From contig JAMZAV010001731.1 in NCBI GenBank assembly GCA_024449915.1, positions 1 to 64,000 of the forward strand: 64,000 bases of DNA, in the 5' to 3' direction. The notes below the pieces were generated by a model. That model was not told the origin of the DNA. It did not search any database and was given only the letters and a program-made list of their open reading frames with translations. The position numbers and the translations under genes were made by a program. The stretch's first letter is position 1. Each line of letters starts with the position of its first letter. The DNA is from Sweltsa coloradensis. Its lineage: Eukaryota; Arthropoda; Insecta; Plecoptera; Chloroperlidae. Below, one piece after another: positions 11,021 to 21,215 of the stretch.

Positions 11021-12240
11021 GGGAACACCAGCTGCTTTCTGCTTTAAGAGAAAGAGACGTAGCCATGATGGCGGCATCACTACAAGAACAGTACAGAGGC
11101 TCCCGGTTTTATTATAATAAAACCCTTCAAAACAGTACTTTAGTGAATAAAATAAGAGATAACACTAACAGCAAACTAAACAGTGAAGTGAAAAACCAAA
11201 AAAAGCCACAAAATGATAAAGAGTGGCAAAACAGAGTTGAAAATACGAGCCTAGGCACAGACCTAGCCCTATCATGCTACCAATATGACGAGGCCGACCA
11301 CGTGAGTACAAACTGTAATCTGGATCTTTACCAAAGCTTAGCACAGGAAGTAAACCTTCTTAAAGAAGAATTAATGAAAATTAAGTTGAAAATAAACCGA
11401 CAGCCAGGCCTATACTTAGAGCCACTAAGGTCTGAGCCTAGCCTAGGCCTGAGTGAGAGACCATCATGGCCTAGGCCTAGGCCTGCGCCCACACCCACAC
11501 CCAGTTCTAGGCCCACAAACATAGGCCAACCACAAGGGCACAAGCTAGGCCCTCTAAGGTCTGAGCCTAGGCCTAGACAGGGGCCCGCCCAAGAGTCGGA
11601 CAAACACAAGCTAGGCCTAGCCCCAGGCCGGTTTGAAAATCCATCTTCCATCTTCCATCCAGCTGGGTGTGGCCTATGCCCACCAACTGTCACCAACTGC
11701 ATCATCAGGAACAAGGCCCAGAGCAGAGGAATTGCTCCAGAGAAACAAGGTGAGGCCTAGCCTACCCGTCAATGGATACGGTGGGCTTAGGCCTAGTACG
11801 CCGATATGCTCAGTTGCTGCTGATTCAGAGGCAGCAACATACAATCTCGGTTCAAAACCTAACCTTAAAGACGCTAGGCATAGGGCTACCCCTAAGCCAA
11901 GACTAGGACTAGGCCAGGACCCTAAACAAGAACAAGAGCGAAAACACAAACTCGTTATACTGGCAGATAGCCACGGAAGATTTATTTCTTCTCTTATCTC
12001 AAAGGAACTGCAAAATCTCTCAAAAACAGGTCCTAAGTATATAATCGAGTCCCTAGTTAAACCAGGGGGCAACTATCAGCAAATAACAAACGGACTTGTC
12101 GAAAAGATGCAAAACCTAAGTAATAACGATATTGTCCTAGTAATAGCGGGAACGAACGATCTGGACACAAAAAACAATAACTATAACAACATTCGAGATT
12201 CTTTAAAGCAATTAAGGCATACCAACCATGCCTGCAGAGT
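10993..12240 (+). pseudogene. LINE ORF1, N-terminal part: zinc-knuckle remnant, proline-rich linker, start of SGNH esterase
   Basis: In CR1/L2-group LINEs ORF1 binds element RNA and may carry a lipid-esterase domain of the SGNH family. Here codons 1-100 are polar. A knuckle-like CYQYDEADHVSTNC (near 11275) keeps C-H-C spacing but lacks the second cysteine. A coiled-coil-like stretch follows (SLAQEVNLLKEELMKIKLK), then a proline/arginine-rich linker made of repeated CCTAGGCCT words. The frame shifts between 11640 and 11760. The second frame opens the SGNH domain: block I ILADSHGRF near 11960 and block III IAGTNDLD near 12147. The domain is cut at 12240 by an 838-bp MITE and resumes at 13082. 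The start codon at 10993 is uncertain, since the first codons overlap the minus-strand RT border. Confidence 0.68.
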
Positions 12241-12241
12241 A

Positions 12242-13079
12242 GGGGAGACCGGGGCTAGTTGGGCCCACGTTTTACAGTTGGAATTTTAGAAAGGAATCTA
12301 ATTAAAGAAATGATTGATATCTTTCTGTATCATTTCTTCAATCTTTGCTGCACTTAAAAAAAAATACTTCAATTTTTTATTTTACTTAGTTAATACAATA
12401 AAAAACAAAAATAACTTGGAATGTGAATTGGCCAACCTCCCGTGTCGGGGGTTTGGTTGGCCAGTACATGGGGCGGGTTTGGCCCGTACAAAAGAATATT
12501 TTATTTTCGTTGTTTATTGTATATTTTTAAATGTTAAAGGGATTTTTTTGAAGTGAAACCCGCAATTGAAAATGATTACAGAAAGAAAGAATCATTTATT
12601 TCATTAGATTCCTTCCTAAAATTCTAATGTAATAACGTGGCCAACCAGCCCCGGTCTCCCTAGGTCTGTATCAGAAATTCCACTTAACCTGCAAAGTGAA
12701 TGGGGGGGCCAACCAGCCCCATCACGCATTTATACTATTGTTTGCGTTTGTATTAACCCTACAGTTAAATTATGTTTTCAATACTAAATATAAATCCCTA
12801 AAGGATTGTAAAATTAATTATTTACTTTAGTATAAATTATTGAAACAGAGGGGTTTTTAAAATAAAATACGTAGCTTGGTTAAAAGTTACAACCACTGTC
12901 AAAATTCATTTTGCTCTCAAACACAGTGCTGTAAAACTGGGGTCTTGAAATTTTCACAGCCATCTCAAGTAGTGAACACGCATGTTCAATTCAAATTTTT
13001 TGGCGGCAACGGCCTTTTAGATATCGAGATCTGTCTGGTGGGCCAACCAACACTTGGGCCAACCAGCCCCGGTCTCCCC
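12242..13079. mobile_element. TA-target MITE family T, copy 1 (838 bp)
   Basis: The ends are GGGGAGACCGGGGCT and its complement AGCCCCGGTCTCCCC, flanked by TA at 12240-12241 and 13080-13081. The left half (12242-12660) is nearly a full palindrome centred near 12450. The right half is unique sequence carrying more GGCCAACCAGCCCC words. A second copy, in the opposite orientation, lies at 35002-35845 and is very similar base by base. It has no transposase. The TA duplication fits Tc1/mariner-like or other TA-targeting transposases. Confidence 0.88.
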
Positions 13080-13081
13080 TA

Positions 13082-13400
13082 GTTATTTCAGAAATACTAC
13101 CACGCTATGATCAAACAAAACATAACCACAACATAAATAAAGACATTGACATGATCAACAACAATATCAACAACCTGCTAAGAAATACAGACGAGTTACC
13201 GTCCTTCAGGTTCAAGAACTTAAGAGAAACCACTTTACCACCCATGGCCTGCATCTAAACTTTTCAGGGAAATGTAGACTGGCCCAAATAAATGCCAACC
13301 AAATACAGACAGAGTTCATAAAGGAAAACCCTCAAACCTTCCAACAACAAGTTGTTTCGATAAAAGAGACCTATTCTTGTACCCCATGGACGGAAACGAA
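13082..13400 (+). pseudogene. LINE ORF1, C-terminal part of the SGNH esterase
   Basis: This is the continuation after the MITE. Reading frames shift, but ISEILPRYD (near 13087) and, further on, a HGLHLNFSGK block (near 13243) match the end of SGNH-hydrolase domains, where the last conserved histidine lies. Together with ADSHGR and GTND upstream this gives the catalytic serine, asparagine and histidine positions of the family. Stops and shifts make it non-coding today. Confidence 0.6.
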
Positions 13401-13673
13401 TGAACCTCTAGGCCTAATGTCCCTCCCCGACACCTGATTGACATTGAACTGAACCAAGACATAACATTAGGGGAAAACAGTCTCAGAACCAAAGCCTGAA
13501 AATTGCGTGAAAGACAACTTTCTCACTTTGGGTTGGATGTAGAACAGATGCATGCGTCCTGGAACCCAACACCATGTCTCATAACAGTAAAAAAATAAAC
13601 AAAGGGACACCCATGTTAGGAAAAGGGGAACCATGAAAACCATCTCAGCACGAGAAACCATCTAAAAAAAGGA

Positions 13674-13909
13674 GGACCAGGCTGCAGCTCGATCGACCCC
13701 CTGTGACGAGGAACGGGAAAACGCTCAGGTGACCACTTGCCGATGAGGCCCGGGCTACGGCACCGGAAAACCACCTGCTACGGGGACCAGGCTGCAGCTC
13801 GATCGACCACCTATGACGAGGAACGGGATAACGCTCAATTTGACCACTTGCGATGAGGACCGTCTGCGGCACCGAGACCACCTCTACGAGGGACCAGCTG
13901 CAGCTCGGG
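13674..13909 (+). repeat. GC-rich 107-110-bp tandem repeat, just over two units
   Basis: Units start GGACCAGGCTGCAGCTCG at 13674 and 13784, with a partial third at 13891 (GGACCAGCTGCAGCTCG). Each contains GACGAGGAACGGG and GCACCGG blocks. It lies between ORF1 and the endonuclease of the plus-strand LINE and contrasts strongly in base composition with its surroundings. The 107-codon minus-strand frame over it is a shadow. Confidence 0.8.
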
Positions 13910-14439
13910 GCGTTCACAAAAACTTGCATAACAAAAAAACTTACGTAAAAATCCAGGGTGAGTCTCAAGACCTATCAATAAGGATCCAACCACTGTCACG
14001 GATAGGATAGCTTCAGTCTCAGCCGAAATAGAAGTAGCTGGATCACTTACATTTGGGCGTGAAGGAAGAGGTAGGCCTACCGCAGCTTCAACCCCGGAGA
14101 AGGAGTCACCAATGGGGGAATTACCTCATATTATGGATAAACTGATTAACCAGGTAGAGGGAAAAATTCAACATTTTGTTTGATGGCACTAAATTTTTGC
14201 AAGACTGGGAAAAGGGGGAAAGTAAAAAAAGTAAAATTAGAAAAGAGAAGAAAGTTGAATTGGGAAACTAGGCCTAGAGGAACTATTACTAATACAAATT
14301 CAATTCTGGAGGGACCAAAGTTAGGGGAAGTCTCAGATGATAAAAATATAATTCTATAAGCGGAAGCCCACTAAACAAAGGGGAGGGGAAGGGAGTAGGC
14401 CCTATAAAAAGTTTAATTGTCTCCATCAAAACTTAGAAG

Positions 14440-15050
14440 CTTATGTAGTAAAACCGAACAGGTGGAACTTTTTTTAGATTCTGTTCCAGAGGTAGTTGCT
14501 TCTGTGTTTGGAGAGCATTGGATGTTACCTTCTCAAGAAAATTCAGTTATTTTTAAATGATTTTACATTAGCTTCATTTTTTACCAACACAGTGAAAAAG
14601 GGAGGGGGGTGTGTATCTACAGTAGAACTCTAGAATCTAATTATTAACCAAGATCCGACATTACATGCAAGTCTTTGAGAGAGTCCTTGAAGTATGTGGC
14701 ATTGAAGTTGTTTCTTCCACTCCCATAGTTATTATCACTATTTATCGTCCGCCAGAATGGGCAATATTAAAGGTTTTATGAACTCATTTGAAGACTTAAT
14801 TAAATTAATACGCCGAGAAGGTCAAAAATTATAATATTGGTGACATAACATTTACTTTCGGTTGATAGTTGTAACAAAACTAGTTTGAAAAACTTCTGAG
14901 AATTTATAATTTATCGGCCCTAAATTTTGATTACACTAGATTACTCATAGTTCAAGCTCCCGCCATCGACAAAGTGATTTCAAATTTTCCCCCATCCACA
15001 AGATGTTCAAATATTATATCTGGGCTATCGGATCATAGCGACAACTAATC
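14440..15050 (+). pseudogene. LINE apurinic-type endonuclease remnant
   Basis: Fragments in shifting frames fit the exonuclease-endonuclease-phosphatase fold used by LINEs to nick the target: a GGVCIYSR-like block near 14610, IYRPPEW near 14745 and LSDHSDN near 15027, the last being the SDH motif with the catalytic aspartate and histidine. Stops occur between them. It belongs with ORF1 upstream and RT downstream of the same element. Confidence 0.6.
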
Positions 15051-15639
15051 TCAGTACCTTGTCCCTTTTTTCTAGATGGAAGATAGACAAAGGCATAAAA
15101 ACCAAAACTATACTGAAAAGATCATTTAACCAGAGAACATCCATGAGTTTATATGTGATTTGGCTATTGTAGACTGGTCAAACATTTACAACATTCCAAC
15201 AGATCGGTTGATAAAAAATTTAATCTCTTTCCCGAACATATATCTCTCACTCTTTGAAACACATTTCCCCAAAAATCATGTCGCCCAAAGACCATACACA
15301 CATTTTTAAAGGATGGATTACGGATGAAAATTTAAAAATTTCATGTCGTTTGAAAAGAGATTTATATGTACAAAGCAAACAGATACCATGATGATTTAAA
15401 AGTTTCTTCAACACATTCAAAAAGGATCTATCTAAACTTATAAAAAAGGCAAACACGATTTTAATTCAGCATTAATAGAAAACTCAGACAACAGGGTTAA
15501 ACAAAATGGAATTTGGTTAATTACTGACAGGAAAACAAGGGAAAGGTACAGTTCTAGTATAAATGAAATCAAATTAGGAAATGAAGGAATAACTGATAAA
15601 CATGTGATTGCAGAACAGTTCAATCAGTACTACACTTCA

Positions 15640-16990
15640 ATTGCAGGTGATCTAATAGATCAGAAAACCAATACCCAAAGAAAAATGTATGATCAATCTA
15701 CAAAGGTTACCGATAATACATCCCAGACTTTGTATTGAGTCTGACTAGTCCTGCTGAAGTAATAGATATAATAAATAACTTAAAATCAAAACATTCAGCA
15801 GGGGGGGATGGTGTCTCTAATGTTATTTTAAAATATAGTAGCCTTTTGTTGGGGGAACCATTGGCGCATATTGTAATTGCTCCTTCACAGAGGGAATTTT
15901 TCCGGAACGGCTTAATACTCGGTGGTTAAACCTTTATTAAAAAAGGGAAAGACTGAAATTTTTAAATTATAGGCCAGTTGCATTGCTGCCGACATTGTCC
16001 CAAAATGTTCGAAAAATTATTTCTTAGCGACTCCATGTGTTCCTCAATGACAATAATATACTATGCGAGAATCAACATGGTTCAGAGAGGGACACTCTAC
16101 CCTGACGGCAGCATTCCAGCTAAAACATGAGATCAATAACGCCTTTGATAGAAACTAGTGGTTTGGGTCTATTTGTGCGATCTGTCTAAAGCTTCGATAC
16201 ACTCCACCATTCTATCCTTATTGATAATTAAAACATTACGGGCTAAGGGGGACAGCAGGTTCATGGGTCAGATCCTATCTTCTGACCGAAGCAACGCGTA
16301 GACATTAACCGCAATGGTGTTGAGTTTTTCATCAGTTGGAAACAGGTTAATATGGGGTTCCGCAGGGTTCTAATATTGGTCCATTTCTTTAGCCTTTATA
16401 TCAACGATTTACCCACCTTATTTTAGCGCGTCTATGCAAAGCAATTCTTTCGCAGATGATTACTACCGTGATAATTACGGCACAGAGCATAGACGAGTTA
16501 ATTTACAAATTGGAGTTTTCTTAGAGAATTAGAAGCTGGTTCAAGGCTAAAAAATTGAAGCTAAACTGTTTTAAAAACCCAAATAATTACCTACCAAGTT
16601 TTAAGGGTCAACATCCACATTTAACAGTAGAGCATAACAACTTATCATTGATATAGTGGAGGTAGCCAAATTCCTAGGCCTTAAACTGGTTTTAAACTAA
16701 AGTGGTCCCTCTCATATTGAAGACCTGGCAAAAGACTAAGCTCTTCTTGTTTTTCAATGAAAGCCTTGTCCACCCAATGTAATCTGGATACAAGGAAAAA
16801 AGTTTTTTATGCCCAAAACTCAGTCTCTGATAAACTATGGGGTATTGTTTTGGGGAACTCAAAGAGTGTAAGTAAATTTTTTGCCTCAGAAGAGACATTG
16901 CGGTATATGCTCCATTTAGGCTCTAAGAAATCATGCAGACAGGGTTTTAAGAATGCAAATATTTAACTGTACTTGTCCTGTATCTGCTTG
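15640..16990 (+). pseudogene. LINE reverse transcriptase remnant, plus strand
   Basis: A FNQYYTSIAGDL block (15630) and LKSKHSAGGDGVSNVILK (about 15783) mark the start of the RT. Further on, NYRPVALLPT (15965) and NQHGFREGHST (16070), then a FADDYY block near 16450, follow in the right order with shifts between them. The two aspartates of motif C are still readable. The thumb region shows VAKFLGLKL near 16664. It is too broken to code. The family is CR1/L2-like. Confidence 0.68.
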
Positions 16991-17839
16991 AGGTTATCAT
17001 GTTTGTAAATAAAAATTTTCCCAACTTATTTCAATTGAATGCAAATGTCCATAATATAAACACGAAGGGAAGGAAAAATTTACCGACTACCATAGACTGA
17101 AGCTGCTGGATAATGATCCCGTGAAACTGGGAATTAAAATATATAACAAATTTTCCTGAAGAATTACGGAATGTTGGTGTTACAAGCTCTAGGAGGGGGT
17201 TTAAGGCTAGGATTAAGTCATTCCTTTTGGAACACAGCTTGTATTCAGTAAGTGAATATTTTGAGACTTGTATTGTTAGGACTAGCTTAAGCTAACTATA
17301 GTATCGGTACATATGTTTTGTGAACCATCTTCATTAATCATTAATCATTATCAAAATAGACGATTTCGTAAACCATCCCGTGCACTCTGTGTCCCCGCAT
17401 TGCATGCTGGGAATCATTTGCTCAGAACTTTATAAAACCTCTGAACAGAAGCTGTGTTTTCTTCAATGTAAACAATAATTGCCCGGGTTCTGTTGTTATT
17501 TAAGATTTAGTTGGCTGTGCTTGCAACACCCCTACCCAGAATTCCTTGCAGAGTTCGGGGATGCGCAGAGACTTTACATAATCTCTATTAAACCAGGCGT
17601 GTTAGCTCAAATCAACTGTTTAAATAACGTGGGTGAACGAAATAAAAAATATGTGAGAACATTCATATCCCTATGGTAAAGTCTAAACTAAAAAATATTT
17701 CATACACACTAATTACTAATTAGTAACTAACTACTAATTATTACGATTTACGAGTTATGATTTTACAGAGCAAAAGAAACAGCTGTTGCTAGCTGTTGAA
17801 AAATTAAGATTGTGAGCGAGTTATAAAATATATTTTAGC

Positions 17840-18133
17840 ATTTTTAATATTCTTAAGCTTTTAATTGTTTTAATGTGGTGGCTAACGGAGAGTATGACTA
17901 TTGCATAATTGCAACATTGTTCTATCCAGTTGTTTTTAAATGTTTTTTGATTTTATGGTTTATGTATGTTGTTTTTATGTTTTATGTAGACCCATATTAT
18001 GTTATCAAAATATGTAAATTTGTACATGGGTGGTAGTCTAGCACCGATTTGACAACTTCATATGCTCGCATGTCCTTGTGATGTGCACATGAGTGACCAA
18101 TGTAGAAGGTTTTTTCTAAATAAAATAAATAAA
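17840..18133 (+). terminator. LINE 3' end with AATAAA words
   Basis: T-rich 3'-untranslated-type sequence runs into TCTAAATAAAATAAATAAA just before the minus-strand linker begins. Such a polyadenylation-like end is what a plus-strand LINE leaves at its 3' junction. Confidence 0.45.
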
Positions 18134-18964
18134 AAGTTTTTCTTTTTGTGATTAGTATTAATATTCTTTGCTAGGTTTGGCCCAATATTCGCATAGTGGT
18201 TAGCCAGTGTATTTGCAACTTCGATTGGTTTCTTTGTGATATTTCCAGAAGGAGTTTTCATTTCTGGGATACTATTAGTTGGTTTAGACCTTCGATTTGT
18301 TATTTCATTAATAATTTTCCACATTGATTTTGTGTTTGACCCTGCTTCATGCAATTTATTTGTATAGAACCTCTCCTTAGTTAGTCTTACCAGAGAATTG
18401 ATCATGTTTCTGTACGTGTTATATAATTTTACAACGTTTTGATCAAACGGGCGGTTATGCATTATATTGTGACGTTTTTGTTTAAGGATTTGTTTATGAA
18501 GATTGTCTCTTTTTCTAATAGAAATAATTAGGCCTTTGGTGATCCATGGGGTAAGTTTCCTGTGTTTAGCATTAACAGTAATATTTTTAGTTAAAGTACT
18601 AGAGTTAATATGATTCAATAGGCTATTCATGAAATTGTTAGTGGCAACATTAACATCATCACAATCATAAACTGTACTCCAAGTTTCATTTTCCAGTAGT
18701 CCTGTTAGTTTTTCAAAATCCGTATAATATGTAGTAAATGTTTCAGCTTTTTTGGTTTCTTTGTTAGGCAAAGGCCTATTCCAAGTAAAAATTATAGGGT
18801 AATGGTCTGTGATATTTGAGTGGATAATTGGTGCGGTAATACCAGTTAGTTGGTGATTTTAAAAATACATGATCTATACAAGTACTAGTTACGCGTTGAT
18901 TTACATTGATTGATTGTCGAGTTGGTGCATTAACACACGAAATGAAACCTCTGCCATACATCAC
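18134..18964 (-). pseudogene. Minus-strand LINE: end of endonuclease and EN-RT linker
   Basis: Read on the minus strand, 18964-18776 codes VMYGRGFISCVNAPTRQ followed by TSTCIDHVFL, the late endonuclease block with the N-x-PTR and IDH motifs. A frame change at about 18775 leads into the linker (18771-18150). The linker shows KHRKLTPWITKGLIISIRKR, FYTNKLHEA, SMWKIINEITNR and VANTLANHYANIGPNLA, the usual order before the RT palm. It ends near 18150, where the plus-strand LINE begins. The RT that should follow is at 9739-11020. The element is thus a CR1/L2/Jockey-group LINE split by more than 7 kb. Confidence 0.85.
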
Positions 18965-19029
18965 ATTAAGATAGTCATCCTCGATTTGGTTGATCGGGAA
19001 ACACTCCCGTGGGTGTAATTGATTTCATT

Positions 19030-20545
19030 TACTACAATTCATCATCATCATCATCATTATCTGTTGCCACGTCCAACTCTGCGTTGGGTCGGCATTGAAG
19101 ATAGGCCTCTCCATCTTCTTCTGTCCTGCCACCACTCCTCTTCTTCCACCACATTCCACTCTCCTCCCCGCTGTTCTACATCTTTTCTCACACTATTCTG
19201 CCATTGTTGTCGTGGTCTGCCCCTTGGTCTCCTACCTGGAATTTCCAATTCCATCATCCTTCTCGGTAATCTTGATCTTTCCATTCTCTTGACATGTCCG
19301 AACCACTTTAATCTTCTCTCTCCAATTCGCTCCATTAAATTCCTCACGCCTACTTGATCTCGGATATCCTCATTCCGTATTCGGTCCCATCTAGTCTTAC
19401 CCACAATGCTTCTCAAAAACTTCATATCTACAGCCTGCACAAGACTCTCCTCCACTGCTGTCATATTCCAAGTCTCTGCTGCATATGTCAGAATTGGAAC
19501 AAAGTAGGTCTGGTAGATGGTTACCTTGCACTTCTTTGGTACTTCTCTGTTCCATATGAGATCTCGGATAGATTGGAATAACCCAACAGCTTGCTGTGTC
19601 CTTCTTCCTATCTCTGGTTGAATCCTTCCATTGCATGCTACTATACTCCCCACGTACTTGAAATTTTCCACTTGCTTCAAAATCTGTCCTCCTAGTAGAA
19701 TCCTGACATTCTTCGCTTTATCTCGTGTCATCAGCATTGTTTCACTCTTGCCACTTCCAAACACCAGTCCATATTCTCCTGCCACCACACTCCACACATC
19801 AACTTGAGATTGCACCTCCTCTTCATCCTCTCCCCACACCAGAAGATCGTCTGCAAATAACATTATTTTCATACATTCTTCCCCGATTCTCTCTGCAACT
19901 TTCCTGGTGATTTCGTCCATGACAATAATGAACAATAGTGGAGACAGTACACTTCCTTGTTTTAACCCACTCCTAATGTCAAACCACTCTGTAATTCCAC
20001 CTCTTGTCTTTACAGCACTTCTAGATATCGAGTACATCTCTTTCACTCTTGTTATTATTCCTTTGTTAACTCCTATATTTTCCATAGCATCCCAAACCTT
20101 CTCTCTTTTGAGGCTATCGTATGCCTTTTCGATATCTAGAAAAGCCAAACATAGGTCCTTTTCTCGGTCATAGCACTTTTCCATTAGCTGTCTGAGTGAG
20201 AAAATCAGGTCCACCGTCGATCTTCCTCTTCTAAATCCATGTTGTTCTTCTCTTAAATCTCCTTCTATCGAGTTTCTAATTCTGTTATCTATTATTCTTT
20301 CGTAGATCTTGGCACAGTGACATGTCAGAGTTATCCCTCTATAGTTGGCACAGTTTCTCTTGTCTCCCTTTTTAAATATAGGTACAATGAGACCCTTTTT
20401 CCAGTCTAAAGGAACTTCCTTATTCTTCCATACAACAGATAAGACTCTGTATAGCCATTGCATCCCCACAGGCCCTGCCGCTTTTATCATTTCCACTGCC
20501 AGCTCATCTACTCCCGCAGCTTTACCATTTTTCATTTTCTTCATT
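19030..20545 (-). mobile_element. RTE-clade reverse transcriptase, 5'-truncated, long intact frame
   Basis: RTE elements are short LINEs whose single protein carries endonuclease and RT. Only the RT and C-terminal part remain here, in an unbroken frame from about 20540 down to 19057. Visible in order are KKMKNGKAAGVDELAVEM, ILTYAAETWN late in the frame and, between them, FKKGDKRNCANYRGITL, FRRGRSTVDLI, FLDIEKAYDSLKRE, GLKQGSVLSPLLF and LFADDLLVW with both catalytic aspartates. The C-terminal RLKWFGHVKRM block and the basic GRRPRGRPRQQW are typical of RTE. The 3' end runs into an ATG-type trinucleotide run (19037-19053), the known RTE tail. It lies inside the endonuclease of the minus-strand LINE. 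Upstream it is joined directly to a tRNA-like sequence, and the open frame continues through it to 20727. Confidence 0.9.
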
Positions 20546-20557
20546 GCCAAAAAAGTC

Positions 20558-20630
20558 CGCCCCAACCGGGAATCGAACCACGGATCTCCCACATTCCAGG
20601 TGGACGTCTTAACCACTAGACCATCAGGAC
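20558..20630 (-). tRNA. tRNA-like sequence fused to the RTE element (pseudogene or SINE head)
   Basis: Read on the minus strand, 73 nt starting GTCCTGATGGTCTAGTGG fold as a near-complete cloverleaf. The acceptor stem GTCCTGA pairs with TTGGGGC using G-U pairs, the D stem is GTCT/AGAC, and the anticodon stem TCCAC/GTGGG has loop CTGGAAT (anticodon GGA). The T loop TTCGATT is normal, but the T stem CGTGG/CCCGG has two mismatches. A-box TGGTCTAGTGGTTA and B-box GGTTCGATTCCC are intact. Position directly before the truncated RTE RT, and the open frame across it, argue for a tRNA-derived SINE or a template-switch fusion over a working tRNA-Ser. Confidence 0.55.
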
Positions 20631-20749
20631 GGGTACATTTTAATCTCTGAATTGTAGTTGCATTATACATCTGAATGGATGGAACAGTACTGCAACGAAT
20701 ATCTGCTGCCTTTGAACTGACCACCAAACATTAATATTAGTCATCCTGG

Positions 20750-21215
20750 TTTTGCTTCCATCCCTCAGTCCTTAAATGTTAATATTAATATCGCCAATTA
20801 ATAATTGGTGTCTAAGAGGCTGGTAATTCAGCAAGTACAGTGTCTAGTTCTGAAATAAAAGTGTTGATGTTATTCCTAGGCGATCTGTATATGCCGAGTA
20901 TAATAAAAGTTTCATAATCGTAGGTTAATTCCAACGAGATGGCATTAGCTGTAGTCATCTCAGTTACATATTTGATGTTTACACTCGAGGTTGTATTTTC
21001 GTTAACATACACCATCATGCCGTCATATGTAGATGTTTTGTTGGGTACACGGAAAGGTTGAAAAGTTGGGATGTCGAAAGGAGTGTCACTTGATAGATGC
21101 GTTTCCGATAGAATAATTACATCAATGTTAAACTCTATCTGGCTTAGCATTATCAATAGCTTATCAAAATTACTTACGATACCACATATGTTCAGGTGTA
21201 GTATTTTTATAGGTA
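20750..21215 (-). pseudogene. Minus-strand LINE: N-terminal endonuclease
   Basis: Read on the minus strand from about 21215, IKILHLNICGIVSNFDKLL opens the domain and carries the N of the first endonuclease block. SETHLSSD (catalytic glutamate) lies near 21100 and ILGIYRSPRNN near 20885. The end, LLIGDININ near 20765, is the GDxN block with catalytic residues. The frame is then cut by the tRNA-like/RTE insertion and resumes at 18964. Catalytic motifs seen here are intact, so the domain was cut rather than decayed. Confidence 0.82.

Larger units (their letters stand above)
11030..18133 (+). mobile_element. Decayed plus-strand LINE with ORF1, endonuclease and RT
   Basis: In order it holds an ORF1 with an SGNH-esterase domain (10993-13290, split by a MITE), a GC-rich tandem repeat, endonuclease remnants (about 14440-15050), RT remnants (about 15640-16990) and an AT-rich tail ending in three AATAAA words at 18117-18133. 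It interrupts the minus-strand LINE between its linker and its RT domain, so it is the younger of the two, yet it is the more decayed, with many stops and shifts. The 5' border is placed only by loss of the minus-strand frame near 11020-11045. A short ATTAATC repeat at 17332-17350 is another possible 3' end; in that case 17351-18133 would be a further insertion. Confidence 0.65.

Noticed and set aside
11328..12072. Minus-strand frames of 128 and 132 codons over LINE ORF1
   Set aside because: They are shadows of the CCTAGGCCT-rich coding strand, which carries the SGNH motifs.
13645..13968. 107-codon minus-strand protein
   Set aside because: It is a shadow over the 110-bp tandem repeat with no domain.
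20558..20630. A functional tRNA-Ser(GGA) gene
   Set aside because: The T stem has two mismatches, serine tRNAs need a long variable arm that is absent, and the sequence is fused to a RTE fragment.
19057..20727. A 556-codon host gene on the minus strand
   Set aside because: The frame is the RTE RT plus a chance opening through the tRNA-like part; every recognisable motif belongs to RTE.
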